Shown here one piece after another: positions 1 through 7,032 of a stretch of 12,686 nt of DNA. The stretch is from positions 1 through 12,686 of the forward strand of contig CAZQVW010000057.1 in assembly GCA_964596865.1 (NCBI GenBank), written 5' to 3'. Position 1 is the first letter of the stretch. Every line of letters starts with the position of its first letter. A program made the translations under genes and the position numbers. The notes under the pieces were generated by a model. That model was not told the origin of the DNA. It saw only the letters and a program-made list of their open reading frames with translations, and ran no database searches. The DNA comes from UBA6382 sp964596865 (GTDB lineage: Bacteria; Bacteroidota; Bacteroidia; Bacteroidales; Bacteroidaceae).

Positions 1-88
1 GGGGATTTATTTTGGTTACGAGGGGAGAAAATTGATTTGCGAGGGGATTTATTTCAGTTGGCACGGGCAAAATTTGGTTGGCGAGGGG
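1..88. repeat. 21-bp tandem repeat, four units, at the window edge
   Basis: Four consecutive 21-bp units (5-25, 26-46, 47-67, 68-88) each end in a G-rich block (GAGGGG, or CACGGG in the third), and bases 1-4 are the GGGG end of a further unit, so the array probably continues to the left. The units have diverged in sequence but keep exact length, with no indels. A period of 21 is a multiple of three, which is why the plus strand can be read as heptapeptide repeats. The periodicity is directly visible; the function is unknown. Confidence 0.7.
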
Positions 89-105
89 AAATCTTTTGCT
101 TGTGA
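1..105 (+). CDS. Possible 3' end of a coding region with heptapeptide repeats (partial)
   Basis: Frame 1 of the plus strand is open from the window edge to a TGA at 103-105 and gives 34 residues. Translated, the 21-bp tandem repeat becomes heptads GDLFWLR, GEKIDLR, GDLFQLA, RAKFGWR and GEIFCL, with Gly or Arg first, a mostly acidic or small residue second, hydrophobic residues around four and six, and usually Arg last. This could be the C-terminal repeat of a protein encoded mainly outside the window. It could also be noncoding tandem DNA that stays open by chance over a short span. No family is recognisable. It would be the only plus-strand gene here and would converge with the LuxR-type gene. 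Confidence 0.25.
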   Translation, partial: GDLFWLRGEKIDLRGDLFQLARAKFGWRGEIFCL

Positions 106-294
106 GAGTGATTTTCATGGTTTATAGGGGCGTGGTTAGAGGTGGTTAGAGGTGTTTTTTTTGCTTATTATCTAAGTTAAATACTTGCTTAAACAAGATA
201 AGAGAAATTCCTTTATATGCTGATTGACAACTGAATACCTTTGCCACAGATTCTGTTCTTGGTCTTAGGGTGGTGAAGCGTTGGTTGCGAATGG
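106..294. other. Intergenic region downstream of the LuxR-type gene
   Basis: AT-rich spacer with no convincing gene. It contains a duplicated GGTTAGAGGT (two adjacent copies near 134-153), a T8 run, and short nested inverted repeats between about 165 and 203 (TTATCT/AGATAA outside, AAGT/ACTT inside). The T-run is on the wrong side of the inverted repeat for a normal intrinsic terminator of the minus-strand gene. Confidence 0.4.
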
Positions 295-912
295 TTATTT
301 TATCTCATCGGCGGAGACGAGGTGATGGGTGACGGCATAGATGACGAGCTTGGGGAGAGACTGGGAATCGAGCTTCTGCATGATATTGCGGCGATGAGTG
401 ATGACGGTATTTACCGAAATGCTGAGGTGGTCCGCAATCTGCTTATTGATAAGGCCTTTAGCGAGTAGGATGAGTACTTCCTGTTCACGCAGTGTGAGCA
501 AAGGTGCGGCCTGGGCTTCCTCGTGCTGCATCTTTGTGGCAATGGCGGTGGGGTAATGGTTGTAATGATTGTGGGCGTGCTGGTAAGTGAGCAGGAGTTG
601 TTTTATTAATTCGTCTTCCGGCAGCATCACATTGAGTTTGCGGAAGGAGCGAGGAATGGCTTGTTCATTGTTGCCATCGGAAAGGATGATGGTTTGGCGC
701 TGATGGTGAGAAAAGAAATCAGGAGCCTCTGCAAATACGTGGGGCTCAATGAAATAATGAAAGAATGGGGGAGTGTTGTTATCCTTTTCAATAGCGTTCA
801 GATTAGGGAAAATCCTATAATCGGCCAAGGGCATGATGTCTTTTAAGATGACCTTGAGCCCCAGCATCATCAGTGAGTTGTGCCCAATGAGGGCAATGCA
901 GGGGGCGGTCAT
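295..912 (-). CDS. LuxR-type transcriptional regulator with degenerate receiver domain
   Basis: A cytoplasmic DNA-binding regulator of 205 residues from the chosen start. The C-terminal part (about residues 137-200) is a typical LuxR/FixJ helix-turn-helix: TLREQEVLILLAKGL, then NKQIADHLSISVNTVITH, then RRNIMQKL. The N-terminal part begins like a response-regulator receiver (IALIGHNSLMMLGLKVIL), but the usual acidic pair after the first strand is replaced by Gly-His, and no convincing phospho-acceptor Asp is visible, so it may not be controlled by ordinary phosphorylation. Longer starts exist at 936 and 981. The 981 extension is partly encoded by the intergenic repeat and looks spurious; 912 puts the start directly before the receiver's first strand. 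A 234-bp repeat-bearing spacer separates it from the preceding hydrolase gene, so it probably has its own promoter. Its target genes cannot be inferred. Confidence 0.85.
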   Translation of the reverse strand: MTAPCIALIGHNSLMMLGLKVILKDIMPLADYRIFPNLNAIEKDNNTPPFFHYFIEPHVFAEAPDFFSHHQRQTIILSDGNNEQAIPRSFRKLNVMLPEDELIKQLLLTYQHAHNHYNHYPTAIATKMQHEEAQAAPLLTLREQEVLILLAKGLINKQIADHLSISVNTVITHRRNIMQKLDSQSLPKLVIYAVTHHLVSADEIK

Positions 913-962
913 TGCGTGCGTAGATTCTTCGCGCATGGAGGATGATGGGCTATTTGATAATG

Positions 963-1133
963 AATTAGGCAAAATTGGCAAATGGGTGGTAAGGGGCTTT
1001 TTAGGCGGAATTAGGCAGAGTTAGGCAGGATTAGGCTGAATGGGCAAGATAGGCAATTTAAGCGGAATGGGCGGGAGATGCCGAGTAGCCCGAGTACTCC
1101 GAGTAGCCCGAGCTTTTGCCCCGAGCCCTTGCC
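963..1133 (+). repeat. Composite intergenic repeat, copy 1 (inverted, without hairpin module)
   Basis: Read on the plus strand, this holds six consecutive 10-bp units at 1001-1060 (TTAGGCGGAA, TTAGGCAGAG, TTAGGCAGGA, TTAGGCTGAA and two looser ones). A linker (GGGCGGGAGATGCC) follows, then four 9-bp units at 1077-1112 (consensus TAGCCCGAG) and a tail ending CCGAGCCCTTGCC. The same order appears on the minus strand at about 8178-8330 and 8905-9060, so this copy is inverted relative to them. It lacks the hairpin module of the other copies. It fills the gap between the hydrolase stop codon and the LuxR-type gene. Confidence 0.85.
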
Positions 1134-1146
1134 ATAGCAAGAGGCG

Positions 1147-1794
1147 CTAATTGCGGAAGTAGGGGTTGAGGCGGCGTTCTTGCTCTATGGTGGTGGCGGG
1201 GCCATGGCCAGGGTAGACCTTTGTGTTGTCGGGAAGAGTCATTATACGCTGCTTGAGGGAGGTGATGAGGGAGAAAGCATCGCCGCCAGGAAAGTCGGTG
1301 CGCCCAATGGATTGCTGAAATAGGCTGTCGCCGGAAAAGAGAACATTCTCCTGCCTGCAATAGAGGCAAATACCGCCTGGTGTGTGGCCTGGGGTCTGAA
1401 TAACCTGTAGTTGGTGAGTGCCAAAGCGGATTACATCGCCATCGTGAAGAAGGTGGTCTACGGGAGCCACATTTACTTTCAGTTTTCTGCCCAATATACT
1501 TTGTACTTGCAATGAGAGATTGCCATACAATTCGGCGTCAGCGACACTCATCTCGGGCTTTAATCCGTAGAGCTCGTAGAGGTGATAGTTGCCGAGGGTG
1601 TGGTCAAAGTGAGCATGAGTATTGAGCACGTGTTTGAGGGTGAGGTCTTGGCGTGAGATATAGTCGTCGATGGCCTGATGCTCTCCTCGCAAGTAGGCAC
1701 CATCGTCAATTATCACGGCTTCGTTGGTGTCATCGCTGAGGACATAACAGTTTTCTTCTACCATATTCACAATGAAGCATTTTATCTTAATCAT
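1147..1794 (-). CDS. Metallo-beta-lactamase-fold hydrolase, glyoxalase-II-like
   Basis: A 215-residue cytosolic MBL-fold hydrolase. The metal-binding motif THAHFDH (H60, H62, D64, H65) is intact, as are H137 in TPGHTPGG, D156 in FSGDSLF and H197 in YPGHGP, which together form the usual dinuclear metal site. SIGRTDFPGG (162-171) is typical of the glyoxalase-II/YcbL-like branch. Such enzymes hydrolyse thioesters such as hydroxyacylglutathione, but many short members have unknown substrates. The protein lacks the longer C-terminal substrate-binding domain of classical glyoxalase II and is better called YcbL-like. It starts 60 bp after the rsmG stop, consistent with co-transcription. ATG at 1794 is the natural start because the first strand (MIKIKCFIVN) follows directly. 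Confidence 0.9.
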   Translation of the reverse strand: MIKIKCFIVNMVEENCYVLSDDTNEAVIIDDGAYLRGEHQAIDDYISRQDLTLKHVLNTHAHFDHTLGNYHLYELYGLKPEMSVADAELYGNLSLQVQSILGRKLKVNVAPVDHLLHDGDVIRFGTHQLQVIQTPGHTPGGICLYCRQENVLFSGDSLFQQSIGRTDFPGGDAFSLITSLKQRIMTLPDNTKVYPGHGPATTIEQERRLNPYFRN

Positions 1795-1854
1795 GGCGGT
1801 AAGGTTGTTAAGTGGGGTAGTGAGGAGTGATATGATTATCCGGTATGCGTGTAT

Positions 1855-2484
1855 CTACAGTGGGATGTAAATAAGTTGCTTTGTTTGGTAATAAGGCTCT
1901 GGGAAAAAGGTGGAGAGAGGGATGGTGTCGCACCAGCGATGGAGGTCGGCTAACTCTTTATCCAATTCGCCACCTTTTAGGCAGATGAGGCCGTTAGGAA
2001 TTCCGTTGTGGCCTTTTCTGGAGATATTCTTTTTGGTGAGCCTAACCAATGAATCGGCAGTCATCACGGCTCGGCTCACCACAAAATCATATTTTGTCTT
2101 TTCCTCTTTGGCGTTTTGATGGGCAAGAGAGACATTATTGAGGCCGATGGCATTAGCCACCTCTTGCGCCACACGAATTTTTTTGCCAATGCTGTCAATC
2201 AGATGGAAATGACAGTGAGGAAACATTATGGCCAATGGGATGCCAGGGAAACCTCCGCCGGTGCCAACATCCAGAATGGTGGTGTTGTCCTTGAAGCCAA
2301 TGTATTTGGCGATGGCCAAAGAGTGGAGGACGTGGTGGAGATAGAGATTGTCTATATCCTTTCTGGAGATGACGTTAATCTTGCTGTTCCAATCGGCGTA
2401 GAGAGGTCCCAGCATGGTAAACTGTTCCTTCTGAACATCGGAGAGGTTGGGGAAGTGGTGGAAGATAATCTCGGCGTTATCCAT
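1855..2484 (-). CDS. rsmG: 16S rRNA (guanine527-N7)-methyltransferase RsmG
   Basis: RsmG (GidB) is an S-adenosylmethionine-dependent methyltransferase that adds the N7 methyl group to G527 of 16S rRNA in the small ribosomal subunit. The 209 residues match the usual length. Visible marks are the N-terminal WNSKINVISRKD segment (32-43) leading to HHVLHSL, the AdoMet-binding motif LDVGTGGGFPGIPLAI (71-86), the acidic end of the next strand (HLIDSIGKKIRV), and VVSRAV (135-140) before the late strand LICLKGG. In other bacteria, loss of RsmG gives low-level streptomycin resistance. The gene lies 129 bp after glyA and 60 bp before the MBL hydrolase gene, on the same strand. Confidence 0.95.
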   Translation of the reverse strand: MDNAEIIFHHFPNLSDVQKEQFTMLGPLYADWNSKINVISRKDIDNLYLHHVLHSLAIAKYIGFKDNTTILDVGTGGGFPGIPLAIMFPHCHFHLIDSIGKKIRVAQEVANAIGLNNVSLAHQNAKEEKTKYDFVVSRAVMTADSLVRLTKKNISRKGHNGIPNGLICLKGGELDKELADLHRWCDTIPLSTFFPEPYYQTKQLIYIPL

Positions 2485-2613
2485 TAGCGGGTAGCTTTCG
2501 TTGTTATCAATAAGGCCAACGCGTAGGGGCGAGAGCCTTGTGCGGTGGGTGTGTGTTCTTTGTATGTATGAGATAGTTAAGCGCCTATTTATCAGGGCAA
2601 GAAGCCGCGTGAT

Positions 2614-3894
2614 TTAGTAAGCGAAGAGGGGGTAGGCCTTCATGGTCTCGTTCACCTCGTGGCGCACCTTGGAGATAACGTCGTTGTTCTCGGGGTCGTT
2701 GAGCACCTCCTCAATCCATGCGGCAATCTGAATCATAAGGTCTTCCTTTGCTCCACGGGTAGTGATGGCGGGAGTGCCAAGACGGATGCCGGAGGTTTGG
2801 AAGGCGCTGCGGGTGTCAAAGGGCACCATATTCTTGTTTACAGTGATGTCTGCAGCCACCAGTGCGTTTTCTGCCACCTTGCCGGTGAGCTCGGGGTATT
2901 TGGGACGGAGGTCGATAAGCATGGAATGATTGTCTGTGCCACCGCTGACTACGCCAAAGCCGCGCTTTACCAGTTCTTCGGCCAGCAGAGCTGCGTTTTT
3001 CTTCACCTGCATGGCATAGTCTTTCCATTCGGGCTGGAGGATTTCTCCAAAAGCTACGGCTTTAGCTGCGATGACATGCTCTAACGGGCCACCTTGGATG
3101 CCAGGGAATACTGCACTGTTGAGCAACTGGCTCATCATCTTTAGTTCGCCTTTCTTATTGGTGAGGCCCCAGGGGTTTTCAAAGTCTTTGCCCATAAGGA
3201 TTACGCCTCCACGTGGGCCACGCATGGTTTTGTGGGTGGTGGAGGTAACTATGTGTGCGTATTTCACGGGGTTGTCTAATAATCCGGCGGCAATAAGGCC
3301 GGCGGGGTGGGCCATATCAATCATCAAAAGGGCTCCCACCTCATCAGCAATGGCTCTCATCCGCTTATAATCCCATTCACGACTGTAGGCACTGCCACCA
3401 CCCACGATGAGCTTGGGCTTATGCTGTAGGGCCAATTGCTCCATCTCGTCATAGTCTACGCGACCGGTCTCTTTCTTTATATTATAGCCGATGGGATTGT
3501 AAAGGATGCCAGAGGTGTTTACCTTAGAGCCGTGGGAGAGGTGGCCTCCGTGGTCAAGGTTAAGGCCCATAAAGGTGTCGCCAGGCTTAAGCACAGCAAG
3601 GAATACGGCAGCATTGGCCTGCGCTCCGCTATGAGGCTGCACATTGGCATATTCTGCTCCAAAGATTTTCTTCACTCTATCGATGGCGAGGTTTTCACTG
3701 CGGTCTACATTCACGCAACCGCCATAATAGCGCTTTCCAGGATAGCCCTCGGCGTATTTGTTGGTGAGGACAGACCCCATAGCTTCCATCACCTCGTTGC
3801 TCACAAAGTTTTCGGAAGCAATCAATTCGATACCACGTAGTTGGCGTTGGCGTTCGTCATCAATAATCTGGAAGATTTCCGTGTCTCGTTTCAT
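2614..3894 (-). CDS. glyA: Serine hydroxymethyltransferase
   Basis: A PLP-dependent enzyme interconverting serine plus tetrahydrofolate with glycine plus 5,10-methylene-tetrahydrofolate, the main one-carbon source for purine, thymidylate and methionine synthesis. At 426 residues it is full length for the family. Clear signatures are GIELIASENFVS (21-32), TNKYAEGYPGKRYYGG (44-59), QPHSGAQAN (86-94), MIDMAHPAGLIAAG (191-204) and STTHKTMRGPRGG (218-230), whose K222 is the expected Schiff-base lysine. The sequence is close to Bacteroidales enzymes as I remember them, including GGGSAYSREWDYKRMR and the C-terminal YPLFAY. It follows pyrI by 30 bp. The pairing with pyrBI makes sense because the product feeds thymidylate synthesis. 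Confidence 0.98.
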   Translation of the reverse strand: MKRDTEIFQIIDDERQRQLRGIELIASENFVSNEVMEAMGSVLTNKYAEGYPGKRYYGGCVNVDRSENLAIDRVKKIFGAEYANVQPHSGAQANAAVFLAVLKPGDTFMGLNLDHGGHLSHGSKVNTSGILYNPIGYNIKKETGRVDYDEMEQLALQHKPKLIVGGGSAYSREWDYKRMRAIADEVGALLMIDMAHPAGLIAAGLLDNPVKYAHIVTSTTHKTMRGPRGGVILMGKDFENPWGLTNKKGELKMMSQLLNSAVFPGIQGGPLEHVIAAKAVAFGEILQPEWKDYAMQVKKNAALLAEELVKRGFGVVSGGTDNHSMLIDLRPKYPELTGKVAENALVAADITVNKNMVPFDTRSAFQTSGIRLGTPAITTRGAKEDLMIQIAAWIEEVLNDPENNDVISKVRHEVNETMKAYPLFAY

Positions 3895-3924
3895 AATGTG
3901 ATAGGTTTTATTGTTGTTTGTGGA

Positions 3925-4389
3925 TTAATCAATTCTGACAAGTTGGGCTTTGTCCAAGCATTGCTCTTTTTCGCAATAATGGCATTTGATGAGGCCTTGC
4001 TCCTTGTCTATTACATTAAAGAGGGTGGGCATTGGTTCGTTATTGGTGATACATTTAGGGTTGGCGCACTTCACGATATTGTGGAGCTCGGTGGGCATAA
4101 CCACAGGGCGCTTTTCCACCACCTCAAAATTGCGGATGATACACAGTGTTACATCGGGGGCCACCACAGATAGTTTATTCAGCTCCTCGTTTGTGAAGAA
4201 TTTGTTGGCAATCTTGATAATGCTTTTATGGCCCATCTTTTTGCTGGCCAGATTAGCGCCGATCATAATGGTGGTATGGATATTATTGATGCCGCCAAGG
4301 AGGTTTACCACGGCCATAGTCTTGTCGCAGGGTATGTGGTCTATTACGGTGCCGTTCTCCAGGGCAGACACCATCATTTGCTTGCTCAT
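3925..4389 (-). CDS. pyrI: Aspartate carbamoyltransferase regulatory chain
   Basis: The regulatory subunit of aspartate transcarbamoylase, which binds nucleotide effectors and holds catalytic trimers together. The 154 residues match the family length. The N-terminal domain has the allosteric-site features (IDHIPCDKTMAVVNLLG at 16-32). The C-terminal zinc domain carries four cysteines in the order C108-x4-C113, then C136-x2-C139, as expected for the structural zinc at the interface with PyrB. The gene begins 12 bp after pyrB, the standard pyrBI arrangement, so subunits are likely made in step. Nothing suggests loss of function. Confidence 0.97.
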   Translation of the reverse strand: MSKQMMVSALENGTVIDHIPCDKTMAVVNLLGGINNIHTTIMIGANLASKKMGHKSIIKIANKFFTNEELNKLSVVAPDVTLCIIRNFEVVEKRPVVMPTELHNIVKCANPKCITNNEPMPTLFNVIDKEQGLIKCHYCEKEQCLDKAQLVRID

Positions 4390-4401
4390 ACTTAGGGTGT
4401 T

Positions 4402-5346
4402 TTATTCTATTATGGATTTGTCTGTGCGGATATAGTCCAGAGTGTAGCCGAGGACATCGCTGATTAGTGCTTCGCGCGCATAGAGCCCATTTTTGGCCTG
4501 CTGGAAATAATAGGCGTGGGGGTCATCGTCCACGTCTGCACTGATTTCGTTTATCCTGGGCAGGGGATGGAGGATGCGCATATTGTCTTTTGCTTTGCCC
4601 AGCATCTTGCGCGAAAGGATATAAGTGTTCTTCACACGCTCATACTCCATGAGGTCAGTGAAACGCTCTTTCTGCACGCGGGTCATATAGAGAATGTCTG
4701 CGGCGGCAATCATATCTTCCGTAAATTCGCGGCTCTCGGTATAGCGGATATTGTTTTCCTTGCAATACAGCTTGTATTCTTCCGGCATCTCCAATTCCTT
4801 GGGCGCGATGAAATGGAATGTGGGATTGAAATGCCGCATGGCCATCAACAGGCTGTGCACTGTGCGCCCGTATTTCAAATCGCCCACAAGGAAGATGTTG
4901 AGGTTGTCCAGCCTGCCCTGTGTTTTGAGGATGGAATAGAGGTCCAGCATAGTTTGCGAGGGATGCTGATTAGACCCATCGCCTGCATTGATGATAGGCA
5001 CATCCGTTACCTCACTGGCATAGCGTGCGGCGCCCTCAAGGTAATGCCTCATCACAATGACATCGGCATAGTTGGCCACCATCTTGATTGTATCTTTCAG
5101 GCTTTCGCCCTTTGTGCCACTGGTTATCTTGGGGTCTGCAAATCCTATCACTCTTGCTCCAAGCCTATTGGCGGCTGTCTCAAAAGAGAGGCGGGTGCGT
5201 GTACTGGGCTCAAAGAATAGGGTGGCCACCACCTTGCCCTCCAGCATTCGCCTATTGGGATGCTGCTCAAATTGCTTTGCCATCTCCAAAAGGTAAAGTA
5301 TCTTTTCTTTCGTGAGGTGGGCTAACGTTATCACACTGCGATTCAT
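4402..5346 (-). CDS. pyrB: Aspartate carbamoyltransferase catalytic chain
   Basis: The catalytic subunit of aspartate transcarbamoylase, which joins carbamoyl phosphate and aspartate in the first committed step of pyrimidine synthesis. The 314-residue length is normal. Diagnostic motifs are FFEPSTRTRLSFETA (44-58, the carbamoyl-phosphate loop), SGTKGESLKDT (76-86, the 80s loop), the HPSQTMLDLY region (128-137), and HPLPR (260-264), which contacts substrate. The start lies 15 bp after the stop of the DUF3078-like gene and the end 12 bp before pyrI. No leader peptide or attenuator of the enterobacterial type is visible in such a short gap, so control is probably at the promoter of the upstream envelope genes or an internal one. 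Confidence 0.98.
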   Translation of the reverse strand: MNRSVITLAHLTKEKILYLLEMAKQFEQHPNRRMLEGKVVATLFFEPSTRTRLSFETAANRLGARVIGFADPKITSGTKGESLKDTIKMVANYADVIVMRHYLEGAARYASEVTDVPIINAGDGSNQHPSQTMLDLYSILKTQGRLDNLNIFLVGDLKYGRTVHSLLMAMRHFNPTFHFIAPKELEMPEEYKLYCKENNIRYTESREFTEDMIAAADILYMTRVQKERFTDLMEYERVKNTYILSRKMLGKAKDNMRILHPLPRINEISADVDDDPHAYYFQQAKNGLYAREALISDVLGYTLDYIRTDKSIIE

Positions 5347-5361
5347 TGTCTGTATTTTGTT

Positions 5362-6999
5362 TTAGAAGGTGTAATCAAATCCAAGGCTGATGTATTCCCG
5401 CAACTGGATTTTGGCATCGCTCTTTGAGGAGTGGTAAGAGTCGTCGAAGCGAGGATATATAAATACCTCCGTACTAAGATGCTTGCTAATCTGGAAATTG
5501 AATGTGTTTTCCCATTGCACAAGGCTGCTCTTATAATTAGTATAAGTATAAAGATAGCTCCTCCACCTCAGTTCGTTGAGAATCTGCCAGTTGAAGGTGC
5601 ATGTGAGCGAAGAGCCAAACTTCTCCTGCGTATGCTTGTTGCCCTTGATACCATAGCGCGAATAGAGGGCTTTGCGGTCGCAGTATTTGAAATCATAGGA
5701 AAGCGGCGAGGGTTTCACATTGATATTCCATCTTCTGGCGCTTTTCTTGTATTCCATACCAATGCTCAATACGCTCTCAAAGGGCGACATGAAATCGGAA
5801 TAGACATAGTCTGAATTGTTGTTGTATTTAGGATAAACCTGTGTCCAGCTTGTTAAGCTCACAGAATAATACCAATGCCCCGAGGCCTGCAATCCCACAC
5901 TATTGATGATACGCAGAAGGTCGGTGTTGGTCTTGTATTTATGCTTATTGTCGTTCCTGTCTGATTGGAAGCCAAGGTTAAACTCCAAACTGTTATCCCA
6001 ATGGAATTTTTCCTTGTTATTATAGTTCATCGTGAAAAACGATTTCCATAATACCGAACTGTTGTTCACGGCTCCTTGATACCAATTGTCGCTGTTGTAA
6101 TTCTGCATCATCTTGAGCGACACCTTACCTGTGAACTTCCAGAAATTGGGCTTGCGGCTCACTGCCACAATAGGTTCCATCACATCCATAGGCCTTGCGG
6201 GAGCCACTCGCTGGGATACAGTGTTGCGGTATTGCTGCTCCTTCTCTATATCCAACGGCAGGCTTTTCTGTTTCTCCAAAGCGGCGTCTGTCTGCTGCAC
6301 AAGGTTGGGGTGGAGCACATATAAATCCGTCAGAAAAGCATTGATACTGCGGTTTACCTCCAATCGCTTGTCGGAATAATCATAACGCGGATATGGCTGC
6401 CTGTTGATAATGCTATCGCTCTTTTGGCTTTGTTCCTTTATATTTGTGCCCGCGTCCGCACTGTTGCTCTCCTCGCCAAATTGAGCTAAGGTGGCATTTT
6501 TCTCTCCTAATTCAGACCACGTGCGGAAACTACCACCTCCATTTATCTCTGTGAATAGCCCATTGATAGTGTTACTGTCATTAGCCAACCCCTCCACATG
6601 CAGAGGGCGCTTGCGAAGGGTGGCGCCAAAATCATAGTGGATGCCCATCTCTTGCCTTAAAGCACTGCGGTAGACCATCGGACTAACAAACAAGGGGAAG
6701 TAATAAGGGTTTCTCAATAGGTCTTGCCTCATGCTGGCGTCTATATTTATGGTAGACATCATTGAGTCCGCCCTCTGACTTATCATCTTCAGGCTGTCCA
6801 TATATTTTGCCCAAACGGATTGGCATATACTCTGATAGGTGGCTTTGGAGTTGGCGGCTCTTTGATTGCCGGTAAGTCCACTCTTGCGAAGGCCCTTCCC
6901 GCTGTTTCTGCTTTGCGCCATACCTCCCTCCGGCACCATCATCACCACTGTCAGCAAGGCCGTTATGCTCATTATCCCTATCTTGCCCATAATACCCAT
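5362..6999 (-). CDS. DUF3078-like outer-membrane beta-barrel protein
   Basis: A secreted 545-residue protein. Residues 1-28 look like a signal peptide: a short basic stretch, a hydrophobic core (SITALLTVVMMVP) and cleavage probably near MAQ. Residues 50-280 form a polar, lower-complexity region. From about 285 (FWKFTGKVSLKMMQNYNSDN) to the end, strands alternate hydrophobic and polar residues, rich in aromatics and Asn, including SDNWYQGAVNNSSVLW, and the chain ends FDYTF. A terminal Phe is typical of outer-membrane barrels assembled by the Bam complex. The pattern resembles the Bacteroidota family DUF3078; function is not established. It follows the DUF4468-like gene by 33 bp and precedes pyrB by 15 bp, so it appears to be in one operon with nucleotide-synthesis genes. 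Confidence 0.8.
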   Translation of the reverse strand: MGIMGKIGIMSITALLTVVMMVPEGGMAQSRNSGKGLRKSGLTGNQRAANSKATYQSICQSVWAKYMDSLKMISQRADSMMSTINIDASMRQDLLRNPYYFPLFVSPMVYRSALRQEMGIHYDFGATLRKRPLHVEGLANDSNTINGLFTEINGGGSFRTWSELGEKNATLAQFGEESNSADAGTNIKEQSQKSDSIINRQPYPRYDYSDKRLEVNRSINAFLTDLYVLHPNLVQQTDAALEKQKSLPLDIEKEQQYRNTVSQRVAPARPMDVMEPIVAVSRKPNFWKFTGKVSLKMMQNYNSDNWYQGAVNNSSVLWKSFFTMNYNNKEKFHWDNSLEFNLGFQSDRNDNKHKYKTNTDLLRIINSVGLQASGHWYYSVSLTSWTQVYPKYNNNSDYVYSDFMSPFESVLSIGMEYKKSARRWNINVKPSPLSYDFKYCDRKALYSRYGIKGNKHTQEKFGSSLTCTFNWQILNELRWRSYLYTYTNYKSSLVQWENTFNFQISKHLSTEVFIYPRFDDSYHSSKSDAKIQLREYISLGFDYTF

Positions 7000-7032
7000 G
7001 TCATCGCCTCTATACCAATGCTCCTTTTTCGC

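Noticed and set aside
165..203. Intrinsic terminator after the LuxR-type gene
   Set aside because: The inverted repeats are AT-rich and interrupted, and the T-run is on the wrong side for minus-strand transcription.
236..243. Plus-strand -7 box TACCTTTG
   Set aside because: It matches TAnnTTTG, but no TTTG box lies at the right distance and there is no plus-strand gene downstream, so it would only drive antisense to the LuxR-type gene.
1058..1424. Minus-strand frames overlapping the MBL hydrolase gene
   Set aside because: They are out-of-frame shadows of the hydrolase and of the CCGAG repeat.
2485..2613. Hidden gene or RNA between glyA and rsmG
   Set aside because: Only 129 bp, with no open frame, hairpin or promoter match that stands out.
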